Assembly (NCBI RefSeq): GCF_024459955.1
Contig: NZ_JANFXK010000006.1
Span: 1 to 64,000 of the forward strand
Direction of reading: 5' to 3'
Length of the DNA stretch: 64,000 nt
From: Anaerovorax odorimutans
GTDB lineage: Bacteria > Bacillota > Clostridia > Peptostreptococcales > Anaerovoracaceae
The position numbers and the translations under genes are program-made. The number at the start of each line of letters is the position of its first letter. The stretch's first letter is position 1. The notes beneath the pieces were generated by a model. It made no database searches. It was not told where the DNA came from and saw only the letters and a program-made list of their open reading frames with translations. This document shows, in pieces, positions 35,392-44,557 of the stretch.

Positions 35392-35760
35392 ATGAATTAC
35401 ATTATCCTGACAAACAACCCGATGACCAGGGAGCTGGTCGAAGAACGGACAGGCCATGAACTGCACTTTATTGACGGCAGTGTGCAGGCCGTACTTTCCA
35501 TGTGCGAGGAATTCTTCTCAAAGGGCAATCATTTCTTAGCAGCCGACCCAATGGGCGGCAGGCGGGCCAGACCGTTTCCCTATTTGACGATCATATTGGA
35601 AAGGGGACGGGACGCAGAGCTTGCGGACTGGGAACGAATCGCGGATTATTCCGTGCTTAACGGCAGACGAATGGACCAATATGAAAACAACAGCGAGAGC
35701 TTAAACGAGGATTTTCGGATTCTGGATTGCTCGCTTACTAAGACAGCTTTAAAAATCTGA
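35392..35760 (+). CDS. grdX: GrdX family protein
   Basis: A 122-residue small protein that heads glycine reductase operons. It has the family-typical start MNYIILTNNPMTRELVEE and the segment ADPMGGRRARPFPYLTIIL. Its role is not known; it lacks membrane segments and metal motifs. The ATG at 35392 is chosen since promoter P2 would start transcription at about 35331, after the earlier in-frame ATG at 35329; the site AGGTGAAAG lies 12 bases upstream. trxB follows 19 bases later. Confidence 0.9.
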   Translation: MNYIILTNNPMTRELVEERTGHELHFIDGSVQAVLSMCEEFFSKGNHFLAADPMGGRRARPFPYLTIILERGRDAELADWERIADYSVLNGRRMDQYENNSESLNEDFRILDCSLTKTALKI

Positions 35761-35779
35761 AAGAGAGGACAAGAAAACA

Positions 35780-36718
35780 ATGAGCAAATTATACGATGTA
35801 GTAATCATCGGCGGAGGCCCCGCAGGACTGTCGGCAGCCCTATACGCAGGAAGAGCAAGGCTGTCCACTCTGATTATCGAAAAGGATAAAGAGGGCGGGC
35901 AGATCGTACAGACCGCGGAAATCGAAAACTATCCCGGAGGGCTGGAAGAGGAATCAGGCCCCACGCTGATCGACCGAATGAGCGGACAGGCGGACAAGTT
36001 TGGGGCCGAAAAAGTCCTGGACACCATCGAAGATATGGATCTTGGCGGTAAGGAAAAAATCCTTAAAGGAAAGAAAGATACATACAGGGCCAAAACCGTA
36101 ATCATCGCAGCCGGAGCATCCCCTGTGCCTATCGGCTGTCCGGGAGAAAAAGAATTTACAGGAAAAGGCGTATCCTACTGCGCCACCTGCGATGCGGCAT
36201 TTTTCGAGGATTTCGAGGTGTACGTGGTGGGCGGAGGAGATTCTGCGGTGGAGGAAGCGCTTTACCTGACAAAATTCGCGAGAAAAGTAACGATCATCCA
36301 CAGAAGGGACGCCCTCAGAGCAGCGAAATCCATACAGGAAAAGGCCTTCGCAAACGAAAAAATTGCCTTTATGTGGGACAGCGTCGTGAAAGAGCTGAAA
36401 GGCGACGGATTGCTGGAATCCATGGTAGTGGAAAACGTAAAGACCAAAGAGCTTACGGAAGTGAAAGCAGATGAAGAAGACGGCACCTTCGGCGTATTCG
36501 TGTTCATTGGCTTTAAACCGCAGAGCGCAGTCTTTGAAGGCAAAGTGGAAATGGAAAACGGATACATCGTTACCGACGCCGATATGAAGACAAACGTAGA
36601 AGGCGTGTACGCGGCAGGAGACATTCGTGTTAAAAGCCTGCGGCAGGTGGTAACCGCCGCGGCTGACGGAGCAATCGCAGCCGTACAGGCAGGCAAGTAC
36701 ATCGAAGAGAACGAGTAG
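35780..36718 (+). CDS. trxB: Thioredoxin reductase
   Basis: A 312-residue FAD enzyme with GGGPAG at residues 11-16, the redox pair CATC at 134-137 and the second dinucleotide motif GGGDSA at 151-156. It reduces the thioredoxin encoded in the same operon, which in turn reduces the Sec/Cys of GrdA after each glycine reductase turn. The second motif ends in SA, and the helix after it contains HRRDALRAAKSIQEKA; HRRD...R is usual for NADPH enzymes. The next operon gene trxA is 534 bases away because repeat copy C lies between. Confidence 0.95.
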   Translation: MSKLYDVVIIGGGPAGLSAALYAGRARLSTLIIEKDKEGGQIVQTAEIENYPGGLEEESGPTLIDRMSGQADKFGAEKVLDTIEDMDLGGKEKILKGKKDTYRAKTVIIAAGASPVPIGCPGEKEFTGKGVSYCATCDAAFFEDFEVYVVGGGDSAVEEALYLTKFARKVTIIHRRDALRAAKSIQEKAFANEKIAFMWDSVVKELKGDGLLESMVVENVKTKELTEVKADEEDGTFGVFVFIGFKPQSAVFEGKVEMENGYIVTDADMKTNVEGVYAAGDIRVKSLRQVVTAAADGAIAAVQAGKYIEENE

Positions 36719-36746
36719 TTCGGCTGCAAGGGGCGTTCTGCCCGGA

Positions 36747-37187
36747 TTGACGTTTACGAAGGCTCTGACAAGAAGATGGCCTGACAATAAGATAGTTTGG
36801 CAAGAAGATGGCATGACAAGAAGATGGCTTGGCGCTTTTTGCTTTGAAATTGGAGCGGAGCGGACAGAAAATGTGGGTTTGCGGGTTTTACGGATTTGTT
36901 TTTCGGAAATTTCCACTTGAAATTGGCCAGCAAGAGCAAGAAACGTTGAAAAAAGATCCGCTTTTGCCTCTTTTTTTCAATGAAAGATCCGGAAACGATT
37001 TAATGCGTTACAATGCGAAACTAAATATGGACGTTTCTTACCTGGCAGGATTGACAGAATTAGTAGAATTGGCAGAACGCCGCCCGGATGCGGCAGAGAG
37101 CAGCGAATAACTTGGGGTTTGCGACCAAACCCCAAGTTTGCCGGCAAATCCCGCGACCATTGCCCCCAAAGAAGCTTCTTGGTCGCA
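36747..37187 (-). repeat. Long intergenic repeat, copy C, inside the grd operon
   Basis: Reverse-direction copy of the repeat at 19567 and 27865, from TGGTCGCA's partner at 37180-37187 down to about 36747, lying between trxB and trxA. Shared words on the reverse strand include AAAAGCGGATCTTTTTTCAA and GTTTCCGGATCTTTCATTGA. Its far end has about four tandem units of a 16-18-base word around ACAAGAAGATGGC (36765-36832), where copies A and B have a single unit. The gap 36719-37252 holds no gene. Confidence 0.75.
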
Positions 37188-37252
37188 GGCCACATGATGC
37201 AGCTCGTAAGTTACAACCCAAAACAAAAAAAGAAAGAGAAAAGGAGAAAAAC

Positions 37253-37570
37253 ATGATTATTTGTGACAAAAAAACATTTGAACCGGAAGTATTACAGGCG
37301 GAAGGCGTGGTATTGGTTGATTTCTTCGGAGACGGCTGCGTGCCGTGCCAGGCGCTCATGCCGCATATCGAAGGTTTCGCTGAGAAGTACGGCGACAAGA
37401 TCAAGTTCTGCAAGCTGAACACAACAGCGGCAAGAAGACTGGCCATCAGCCAGAAGATCATGGGCCTGCCGGTTATCGCCATTTACAAAGACGGCGACAA
37501 GGTGGAAGAACTGGTGAAGGATGATGCCACAGCAGAAGCCGTGGAAGAGATGATCCAGAAATATATTTAA
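37253..37570 (+). CDS. trxA: Glycine reductase-associated thioredoxin
   Basis: A 105-residue thioredoxin with active site GCVPC at residues 28-32 in place of WCGPC, the form known for thioredoxins of Stickland reductases. It passes electrons from TrxB to the selenoprotein GrdA. It has GAGAAAAGGAGAAA before the ATG. It lies 94 bases upstream of grdA. Confidence 0.95.
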   Translation: MIICDKKTFEPEVLQAEGVVLVDFFGDGCVPCQALMPHIEGFAEKYGDKIKFCKLNTTAARRLAISQKIMGLPVIAIYKDGDKVEELVKDDATAEAVEEMIQKYI

Positions 37571-37664
37571 TTCAGATATATATAAATTTATGTATATATA
37601 GCACGGCGTATCGAAGATCATTGATGCGCCGCAGCAAGAAAAGGAAAGAAAGGAGGACAACAAA

Positions 37665-38126
37665 ATGGCATTGTTAAAAGACAAGAAAGTAGTCATCATC
37701 GGAGACCGTGACGGTATTCCGGGCCCTGCGATTGAAGAATGCGCCAAGAGCGCAGGAGCAGAAGTTGTATTCTCATCAACGGAATGCTTCGTTTGAACCG
37801 CCGCAGGCGCTATGGACCTGGAGAATCAGAAGAGAGTAAAAGAATTCCACGACCAGTATGGTAAGGAAGACTTAGTCGTTCTGTTAGGAGCCGCGGAAGG
37901 AGAAGCCGCCGGCTTAGCAGCAGAAACCGTAACTCTCGGAGATCCAACCTATGCAGGTCCTTTAGCAGGAGTCTCGTTGGGACTCTCAGTATACCACATC
38001 TGTGAACCTGAGGTTAAGGCAGAAGTAGATGACGCTGTCTATGAAGAGCAGATCAGCATGATGGAAATGGTACTTGACGTTGATGACATTATCAGTGAAA
38101 TGACTGCGATCAGAGATCAGCTGTAG
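37665..38126 (+). CDS. grdA: Glycine reductase selenoprotein A
   Basis: A 153-residue selenoprotein. The frame has TGA at 37794-37796 (residue 44) in ECFV[17 protein letters not shown], the conserved GrdA motif; the conserved family Cys lies two residues before the Val (ECFV). An ordinary gene call would begin only at the ATG at 37812, losing the N-terminal third. GrdA takes the carboxymethyl group from GrdB as a Se-carboxymethyl ether and hands it to component C. It serves all component B types, so the pairs at 22300 and 50893 can share it. A small stem CGCC-GCA-GGCG (37799-37809) just after the TGA may be the SECIS apex. AAGGAGGACAAC precedes the ATG. Confidence 0.96.
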
Positions 38127-38141
38127 ATTAAAAACAAGCGG

Positions 38142-38170
38142 GAAGCCGCCTCAGAAAAAAGGGCGGCTTC
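38142..38170 (+). terminator. Hairpin between grdA and grdC (possible attenuator)
   Basis: GAAGCCGCC pairs with GGGCGGCTTC around TCAGAAAAAA; TTACTAAAAA follows. It could stop part of the transcripts after grdA or protect the upstream message, so that GrdA is made in excess over GrdC/D. Confidence 0.65.
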
Positions 38171-38197
38171 TTACTAAAAACGATGGAGGAGAAATAA

Positions 38198-39742
38198 ATG
38201 GGCGGATATGCAGTACTAAAGGGCAGCAGCTACACACTGGCAATCACACCAGATATGGTTTTAAGAAGCGGCACCACACAGACAACAGAGAAAGCAGTAA
38301 ATCCGGAATCGGAATATTTAAAGGAATTACCAAAGCACCTGAGAAGCTACGAAGACGCGGTCAGCTATCTGCCGAATCAGGTATACATAGGAAACAAAAC
38401 GCCGGAAGATCTGGCAGCGGAAGAGTTTCCGTGGTATGACAAGAAAACAGAAGGCAAAAGAGAAGGCAAATACGGAGAAATCATGCCCCAGGATGAATTC
38501 ATCGGACTCATTCAGATCTGCGATGTGTTCGACCTGGTAAAACTGGAAAAAGCTTTTGCAAAAGAAACAGGAAAAAAACTGGCGGCTCATGGGCTCATCG
38601 GAGTGGAAAGAGCAGCGATTTTAGATAAAAACGAAGATACGCAGGAAGAAATAGCAAAGCTGGTAAAAGAGGAGCACGCGGAGCCTCTTTACCATGACGG
38701 AAAGCTGGTGGGAGCAGTAAAACGGGCCCACGACATAGACGTGAACCTGTCGGCCCATGTTATGCTGGAAAACCTGGTGACAAAGGCATCCAGCGTTCTG
38801 TCCCTCTTGCACCTTGTAAAAACAACCGGCATTGACCCGTCGGAAATCGAATACGTAATCGACTGCTGCGAGGAAGCATGCGGAGACATGAATCAGAGAG
38901 GCGGCGGCAACTTCGCAAAGGCGGCGGCAGAAGTGGCAGGGCTTGTAAACGCCACCGGTTCCGATGCCAGAGGCTTTTGCGCCGGGCCGGCCCACGCGCT
39001 TTTAAACGCGGCGTCCCTTGTAAAGGCCGGAACCTTTAAGGCAGTAGCCGTAACCGCAGGCGGATGCACGGCCAAGCTGGGAATGAACGGAAAAGACCAT
39101 GTGAAAAAAGACATGCCCATTCTGGAAGACGCAATCGCGGGTTTTTCCGTACTCATCACAGCAGATGACGGCGTAAGTCCGCAGATCCGCACAGACATCG
39201 TAGGAAAACATACCGTGGGAACCGGATCTTCCCCGCAGGCGGTAATCGGATCGCTGGTGACAAATCCTCTGGATGAAGCGGGCCTCAAGCTCACGGACAT
39301 AGATAAGTTTTCACCGGAAATGCAGAACCCGGATATTACAAAACCGGCGGGAGCAGGCGATGTTCCGGAAGCCAACTACAAAATGATCGCGGCTCTGGGC
39401 GTAAAAAGAGGCGAAATTGAAAGAAAAGCAATTCCGCAGTTTGTAAAAGACCACGGGCTGACAGGCTGGGCGCCTACGCAGGGCCATATCCCATCGGGAG
39501 TGCCTTATCTGGGCTTTGCCAGAGAAGACATGCTGGCAGGCAAGATAAAAAGAGCGATGATTATCGGCAAAGGAAGCCTCTTCCTTGGACGGATGACCAA
39601 CCTCTTCGACGGCGTGAGCTTTGTCATCGAAGCAAACGATGGAAGCGGCGCAGGAGAAACGGCAGGTATTGACGAAGGAAGAATCAAGGAATTGATCGGA
39701 GAAGCCATGCGGGAATTTGCCGGAAGTCTTCTCAGCAAATAA
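38198..39742 (+). CDS. grdC: Glycine/sarcosine/betaine reductase component C, subunit beta
   Basis: A 514-residue protein, usual length for GrdC. With GrdD it takes the carboxymethyl group from GrdA and releases acetyl phosphate. The middle part carries the FabH-like segment GFCAGPAHALLNAASLVKAG, and the C-terminal part has the GYLGFAREDML-like VPYLGFAREDMLAGKIKRAM, as in phosphate acyltransferase-related proteins. It starts 71 bases after grdA, with GATGGAGGAG before the ATG, and ends 17 bases before grdD. Confidence 0.95.
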   Translation: MGGYAVLKGSSYTLAITPDMVLRSGTTQTTEKAVNPESEYLKELPKHLRSYEDAVSYLPNQVYIGNKTPEDLAAEEFPWYDKKTEGKREGKYGEIMPQDEFIGLIQICDVFDLVKLEKAFAKETGKKLAAHGLIGVERAAILDKNEDTQEEIAKLVKEEHAEPLYHDGKLVGAVKRAHDIDVNLSAHVMLENLVTKASSVLSLLHLVKTTGIDPSEIEYVIDCCEEACGDMNQRGGGNFAKAAAEVAGLVNATGSDARGFCAGPAHALLNAASLVKAGTFKAVAVTAGGCTAKLGMNGKDHVKKDMPILEDAIAGFSVLITADDGVSPQIRTDIVGKHTVGTGSSPQAVIGSLVTNPLDEAGLKLTDIDKFSPEMQNPDITKPAGAGDVPEANYKMIAALGVKRGEIERKAIPQFVKDHGLTGWAPTQGHIPSGVPYLGFAREDMLAGKIKRAMIIGKGSLFLGRMTNLFDGVSFVIEANDGSGAGETAGIDEGRIKELIGEAMREFAGSLLSK

Positions 39743-39759
39743 GCGGAAAGGAGAAGACG

Positions 39760-40872
39760 ATGTCAGAGCAGAAAATAAAAGAAATGATCGCAAAGACCTT
39801 CATTGACATAGCCGATGGCATAGAATCGGGCGATTACGGTAAAAAATTTACCATAGGAATCGCGGCCGACGGCAGCGAGCATGGCGAAGAAAACCTGCTG
39901 CAGGCGATAAAGCTGGCGGAGGCAAAGGGTCTGAAAGCCGTACTGATACAAGGGGAAGATGCCCACGATGAAATGGAAAAAAGGCTGGAAGCAGGAGAAA
40001 TTGACGGGGCGGTGACCATGCACTATCCCTTCCCCATTGGCGTATCCACAGTGGGAAAAGTCGTAACGCCCGCTGAGGGAAAAACCATGTATCTTGCCAC
40101 GACCACAGGCACCGCTGACACGGACCGGGTCTGCGCAATGATCAAAAACGCCGTATACGGAATCATCGCGGCCAAGGCTGACGGTGTTGAAAATCCAACG
40201 GTGGGAATTGCCAACATAGACGGAGCACGGCAGTGTGAGAAAGCACTGAGCAAGCTGGCAGAAGGCGGATACCCGATTAACTTTGCCCAGTCCAAAAGAG
40301 CGGACGGCGGCATCGTGATGCGAGGAAACGACCTGCTGCAGGGCACGCCGGATGTGATGGTAATGGATTCCCTTACGGGAAATCTGATGGTAAAAATCTT
40401 TTCCTCCTACACGACCGGCGGCGGATATGAAGCCCTGGGCTGGGGCTACGGACCGGGAGTAGGCGAGGATTTTGACAAGACCATCATGATTATTTCAAGA
40501 GCATCGGGAGCACCGCTGATCGCCGGAGCCGTGGAATACGCGGCAAACCTTCTGAAAAACGGCATGAACCGCATCGCGAAGGAAGAATTCAAGAAGGCGA
40601 AAAAAGCGGGACTGGATCAGATCTTAAAAGAATTCTCGGCGCCAAAGGCCGGGGCGGCAGATGAGGGCGAAGTGGAGGCTCCGCCGAAAGAAATCGTTAC
40701 TGCCCAGATCCCGGGGATCGAAGTCATGGACCTTGAAGACGCGGTAATGGCTCTCTGGCGGGAAAAGATATACGCCGAAAGCGGCATGGGCTGCACGGGA
40801 CCGATCGTCCGTATCAGCGAAGAAAACAAAGAAAGAGCAATCGAGATTTTGACAGAAAAACAATACATTTAA
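39760..40872 (+). CDS. grdD: Glycine/sarcosine/betaine reductase component C, subunit alpha
   Basis: A 370-residue protein of the GrdD family, related to phosphate acyltransferases (PlsX/Pta fold). Near the C-terminus the Cys345 in SGMGCTGPIVRISEEN agrees with the conserved Cys known to carry the acetyl group. It is the last gene of the grd operon. No grdE or grdB gene is found between grdX and grdD, although most known operons have them there. After the stop come 244 bases with repeat module E and no clear terminator before the second tRNA-Sec-like gene. Confidence 0.95.
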   Translation: MSEQKIKEMIAKTFIDIADGIESGDYGKKFTIGIAADGSEHGEENLLQAIKLAEAKGLKAVLIQGEDAHDEMEKRLEAGEIDGAVTMHYPFPIGVSTVGKVVTPAEGKTMYLATTTGTADTDRVCAMIKNAVYGIIAAKADGVENPTVGIANIDGARQCEKALSKLAEGGYPINFAQSKRADGGIVMRGNDLLQGTPDVMVMDSLTGNLMVKIFSSYTTGGGYEALGWGYGPGVGEDFDKTIMIISRASGAPLIAGAVEYAANLLKNGMNRIAKEEFKKAKKAGLDQILKEFSAPKAGAADEGEVEAPPKEIVTAQIPGIEVMDLEDAVMALWREKIYAESGMGCTGPIVRISEENKERAIEILTEKQYI

Positions 40873-41005
40873 AAAACGTGTTTCCTGTGGTGTTAAGTCC
40901 TCCTTCTTTACACTGCGGAGTCCATCTCCGAAAAACGCGTTTAATCATTCCTTTGGGTCAGGCTGGCAGAAGCGTCAGCCGGAATAACGGGGGATCTGCG
41001 GGGCT

Positions 41006-41071
41006 TGCGGCCAATTGCCGTTTCCCTCGTTTTTTCCGCACCCATGGGAGAAAAGAAATACCCTGGCCGCA
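41006..41071 (-). repeat. Short repeat module, copy E
   Basis: Bounded by TGCGGCCA and TGGCCGCA. Read on the reverse strand, the inside (TATTTCTTTTCTCCCATGGG, AAAAACGAGGGAAACGGC) follows copy D at 50691-50758. Compared with the TGCGACCA/TGGTCGCA ends of the other copies, both arms have changed together (A to G, T to C), which keeps the pairing. Confidence 0.65.
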
Positions 41072-41116
41072 AATTTGATTATTCAACAAACAAACATCCG
41101 TACTCAGACAAGACAT

Positions 41117-41202
41117 GGGAGCAGACAGGCGCTGGTGTGCCTTCCGGTTTTTAAAACCGCGGAAACTTCCCGGGCGGGTTCGATTCCCGCATACTCCCGC
41201 CA
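41117..41202 (+). tRNA. tRNA-Sec-like gene with anticodon UUA
   Basis: An 86-base tRNA gene that aligns with tRNA-Sec at 25067 along its whole length: the same D loop GCTGGTGTGC, T loop TTCGATT and encoded GCCA end. Anticodon stem CCGGT/ACCGC with loop TTTTAAA places TTA at 41151-41153, which would read UAA. D stem (AGGC/GCCT) and T stem (GCGGG/CCCGC) differ from the first gene but stay paired. Signs of decay are a C-A mismatch in the acceptor stem (position 6), a C-C pair at the outer end of the anticodon stem, and a variable arm 11 bases shorter (GGAA/TTCC). It ends 28 bases before selA. It may be a working UAA-reading tRNA-Sec or a degenerate duplicate. Confidence 0.8.
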
Positions 41203-41230
41203 TCAACTTGCAGATTAGGAGGATTTTAAA

Positions 41231-42640
41231 ATGGAACAGAAGCAAAGGCTTTTATCAAAGCTTCCAAAAGTAGACCAGACGCTGCAGGACCAGCGTCTAT
41301 TTGGGTTTTTTGAGGACATGCCCAGAGAGCTGATCGTAGAGTCCGTGAGAGAAATAATCGCTGAGGAACGGGAGAATATCCTGCAGGCGGAGGAGCCGGA
41401 GCTTTCCTTCTGTGAAGAGGATTTCTTCCAAAAGATCGCAGACAGGATCAGGCAGAAGAACCGCCGCAGCCTGATTAAGGTGGTAAATGCCACAGGGGTT
41501 GTGCTCCATACCAATCTGGGGCGGGCGGGGCTGTCTTCCGCGGCCTGCGAAAATGTCATGGAGATCGCCAAAGGATATTCGAACCTGGAATACAATGTAA
41601 AAAAGGGAGCCAGAGGCTCCCGCCATTCCCATGTGGAAAAGCTCATCTGCAAAATAACCGGGGCGGAAGCAGCCATGGTTGTAAACAACAACGCCGCGGC
41701 AACCATGCTGTGCCTTTCCGCCATTGCCGAGGGCAAAGAAGTCATCGTCTCCAGAGGCGAGCTGGTAGAGATCGGCGGGTCGTTCCGAATTCCCGACATC
41801 ATGGCCAGGAGCGGAGCAAAACTCATTGAAGTGGGAACCACCAACAAGACCAAACCCGCAGACTACAGGAACGCCATAAGCGAAGAGACTGCCGCCATCA
41901 TGAAGGTCCACACCAGCAATTACCGGATCGTGGGATTTACGGCAGAGGCTGATTTGCAGGAGCTGACGGCTCTGGGAAAAGAAGCGAAGCTACCCGTTAT
42001 ATACGATATGGGCAGCGGCCTTTTGATGGATCTGAGCCACTACGGCATCCACGAGCCTACGGTGGGCGAAAGCCTCAAAACAGGCATAGATGTGATACTG
42101 TTCAGCGGCGACAAGCTCATGGGCGGCCCCCAGGCGGGCATCATAGCGGGGAAAACCAGTTTAATCAATAAGATGAAAAGTCACCCGCTGGCGAGAGTCG
42201 TGAGGATCGACAAAATGACCCTGGCCGCGCTGGAAGCAACTTGTCGGGCCTATCTAGACAAAGACAAAGCCAGAGAGGAAATACCGACTCTGAGGATGTT
42301 GACCCAGGATTTAGCTTCCATGAAAACGCGGGGCGAAGAGTTAAAAACGCTTTTAGGCGATGCAAAGCTGTTCACATGTCAGGTGGTGGAGGCCACGGAG
42401 CAGGTGGGCGGCGGCAGCGCTCCTACCGCAGAGCTGGCGGGCATTGCGGTAAAGATAACTTCGCAAGTGCCGGCGGAAAAAATAGAGCGCTTTCTGAGGA
42501 AGAATGAAGTGCCGGTTATCGCCAGAATCATAAAGGACGCAGTCCACTTTGACATGAGAACGGTCAGCGATGAGGAACTGCCTGTCATCGCCGATGCCAT
42601 GGCAGCAATGGAAAGAGCGATGGGAGGGCCGGGAAGATGA
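41231..42640 (+). CDS. selA: L-seryl-tRNA(Sec) selenium transferase
   Basis: A 469-residue PLP enzyme that turns Ser-tRNA-Sec into Sec-tRNA-Sec with selenophosphate. The PLP Lys lies in [14 protein letters not shown] (about residue 296), and the tRNA-facing N-terminal part has [16 protein letters not shown] (about 79-94), both family marks. AGGAGG is seven to eight bases upstream of the ATG. It overlaps selB by four bases. No selD is present in the window. Confidence 0.96.
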   Translation: MEQKQRLLSKLPKVDQTLQDQRLFGFFEDMPRELIVESVREIIAEERENILQAEEPELSFCEEDFFQKIADRIRQKNRRSLIKVVNATGVVLHTNLGRAGLSSAACENVMEIAKGYSNLEYNVKKGARGSRHSHVEKLICKITGAEAAMVVNNNAAATMLCLSAIAEGKEVIVSRGELVEIGGSFRIPDIMARSGAKLIEVGTTNKTKPADYRNAISEETAAIMKVHTSNYRIVGFTAEADLQELTALGKEAKLPVIYDMGSGLLMDLSHYGIHEPTVGESLKTGIDVILFSGDKLMGGPQAGIIAGKTSLINKMKSHPLARVVRIDKMTLAALEATCRAYLDKDKAREEIPTLRMLTQDLASMKTRGEELKTLLGDAKLFTCQVVEATEQVGGGSAPTAELAGIAVKITSQVPAEKIERFLRKNEVPVIARIIKDAVHFDMRTVSDEELPVIADAMAAMERAMGGPGR

Positions 42641-44556
42641 AAAATGTAATAATCGGGACAGCAGGACATATCGACCACGGAAAAACCTGTCTCATCAAAG
42701 CGCTTACGGATATCAATACGGACCGCTTAAAGGAGGAGCAGCAGCGGGGCATAACCATAGAACTGGGCTTTGCGGACCTCCCCAACGATTTGGATATGGA
42801 CATCGGTATCATTGATGTACCGGGCCACGAAAAATTTGTCAAGCACATGCTGGCAGGGATAGGCGGCATCGACATCGTGCTGCTGATCGTAGCGGCTGAC
42901 GAAGGCTTTATGCCCCAGACAAAAGAGCATTTTGAAATTCTGAAAATGCTGAAGATCAAAAAAGGCATTGTGGTAATGACCAAGATCGACATGGTGGACG
43001 ACGAATGGCTGGAAGTGGTAAGAGAAGACATCAAGGATCATGTAGCCGGTACCTTTCTCGAAGACGCGCCGATCATGGAAGTTTCCTCCTATACCGGTCA
43101 GGGTATCGGGGACTTGAAGAAGCTGATTTTTGAAATGGCGGCGGAATGCGGCGACAGGCGAGAAGATAAAAGCCTGCTGCGCCTTCCCATCGACCGGGTA
43201 TTCACCATCGCCGGATTCGGCACGGTCATTACCGGGACGCTGATGGAGGGCTCCGTGAAGACCGGGGATGAAGTGATGATCTATCCTCAGCAAAAGAGGG
43301 CCAAGGTGAGAAATATCCAGGTCCATGGAAACACCGTGGAGGAAGCGAGAGCCGGACAGCGGACAGCCATCAATCTGGCCGGAATCAAGAAAGAAGAGCT
43401 GGAACGGGGGAATGTGGTCGCTTATTCGGGACTCCTTGAAAACACGCGTATCATAGATGTAAAGATCGATCTCTTCGATAACACCGGCAGGATACTCAAA
43501 TCAGGCAGCCGGCTCCATTTTTATTACGGCTCCGCAGAAGCTTTATGCAAGGCCGTTCTTCTGGATGAAGAGGCCATTGGCGAAGGACAGAGCTGTTACG
43601 CCCAGCTGCGGTTTGAAGAGGAGATCGCCGTCAAAAGAGGCGACCGTTTCATACTGCGGTTTTACTCACCCATGGAAACCATCGGCGGCGGCAGGATACT
43701 GAACGCTGCGGCCGGAAAGAAAAAACGCTTTGACCAGGCGGCCATCACCGGACTCAAGATTCGGGACAGCGGAACCGATAAGGAGATATTGGCGCAGATT
43801 TTCAGAGAAGAAAGCGACCGTCTTGCGGATTTAACGGAGATCATTAAAAAATTCGGCAGGACAAAGGAAGAATCGGAAGCGCTGATCGCGGCCCTGCTTG
43901 CGGAAAAAACCATTAAAAAGATCAGCGAAAACTTCCTCCTGCACCAGGCGTACCTGGACCAGGCCGGAAACCGGGCGGCGGCGCTTTTAGCTGCGTATCA
44001 CAAAGAAAACCCGGTCAGCGGCGGCATGCTCAAAGAAGAGTTTCGCGCAAAGCTGAAAAAACTGCTTCGCACGGAAGATGTGAAAAAGCTTGAGCTTTTG
44101 GTCGCGGAGCTTTTGGACAGCGGAGGGATAAAAGAAAAGGCGGGAATGATTTCTCTGAAAGAGTTCCAGGTGGCATATACGCCGGAGCAGAAGAAAGCAG
44201 CCGATGCCTTCGAGGCCGTGTATCTTGCGGCAGGTCTGGAACCCCCGCTGACAGAAGAGGTGACTGCGGATTCCAAGGATAAAAAGCTGGCGGGGCAGCT
44301 CCTGGATTCCATGTGCGGCAGCGGCGTACTGACAAGGCTTAACTACCAATACTACATTCATACGCAGGCATTGAAACCGGCCATGGAAACTTTGATCAGT
44401 ACCATCAAGAACCAGGGGAAAATCACCCTGGCGCAGTACCGGGACCTGATCGGGACATCGAGAAAATACGCGGTTATGATACTGGAATACGCGGATGAAA
44501 ACAAGATTACAAAGCTGACAGAAGATTTCAGAGTGCTTTACGGACAGGAGAAATGA
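42637..44556 (+). CDS. selB: Selenocysteine-specific elongation factor SelB
   Basis: A 639-residue translation factor. The GTPase domain shows [11 protein letters not shown] (residues 5-15), DVPGHEKF and TKIDMVDD; beta-barrel domains follow to about 360, then winged-helix repeats that bind the SECIS hairpin ([40 protein letters not shown]). It delivers Sec-tRNA-Sec to UGA codons of grdA and grdB. If the UUA-type tRNA beside selA is charged, this SelB is the only candidate to carry it. It starts in the ATGA overlap with selA and is followed two bases after its stop by a LysR gene. Confidence 0.96.
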   Translation: MKNVIIGTAGHIDHGKTCLIKALTDINTDRLKEEQQRGITIELGFADLPNDLDMDIGIIDVPGHEKFVKHMLAGIGGIDIVLLIVAADEGFMPQTKEHFEILKMLKIKKGIVVMTKIDMVDDEWLEVVREDIKDHVAGTFLEDAPIMEVSSYTGQGIGDLKKLIFEMAAECGDRREDKSLLRLPIDRVFTIAGFGTVITGTLMEGSVKTGDEVMIYPQQKRAKVRNIQVHGNTVEEARAGQRTAINLAGIKKEELERGNVVAYSGLLENTRIIDVKIDLFDNTGRILKSGSRLHFYYGSAEALCKAVLLDEEAIGEGQSCYAQLRFEEEIAVKRGDRFILRFYSPMETIGGGRILNAAAGKKKRFDQAAITGLKIRDSGTDKEILAQIFREESDRLADLTEIIKKFGRTKEESEALIAALLAEKTIKKISENFLLHQAYLDQAGNRAAALLAAYHKENPVSGGMLKEEFRAKLKKLLRTEDVKKLELLVAELLDSGGIKEKAGMISLKEFQVAYTPEQKKAADAFEAVYLAAGLEPPLTEEVTADSKDKKLAGQLLDSMCGSGVLTRLNYQYYIHTQALKPAMETLISTIKNQGKITLAQYRDLIGTSRKYAVMILEYADENKITKLTEDFRVLYGQEK

Positions 44557-44557
44557 T

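Noticed and set aside
36765-36832. Tandem 16-18-base units as a CRISPR array
   Set aside because: Units follow each other without spacers of even length, and no cas gene is near; they are a tandem growth at the repeat end.
40878-41078. Forward frame of 66 codons between grdD and the second tRNA
   Set aside because: It lies in repeat module E and has no ribosome binding site.
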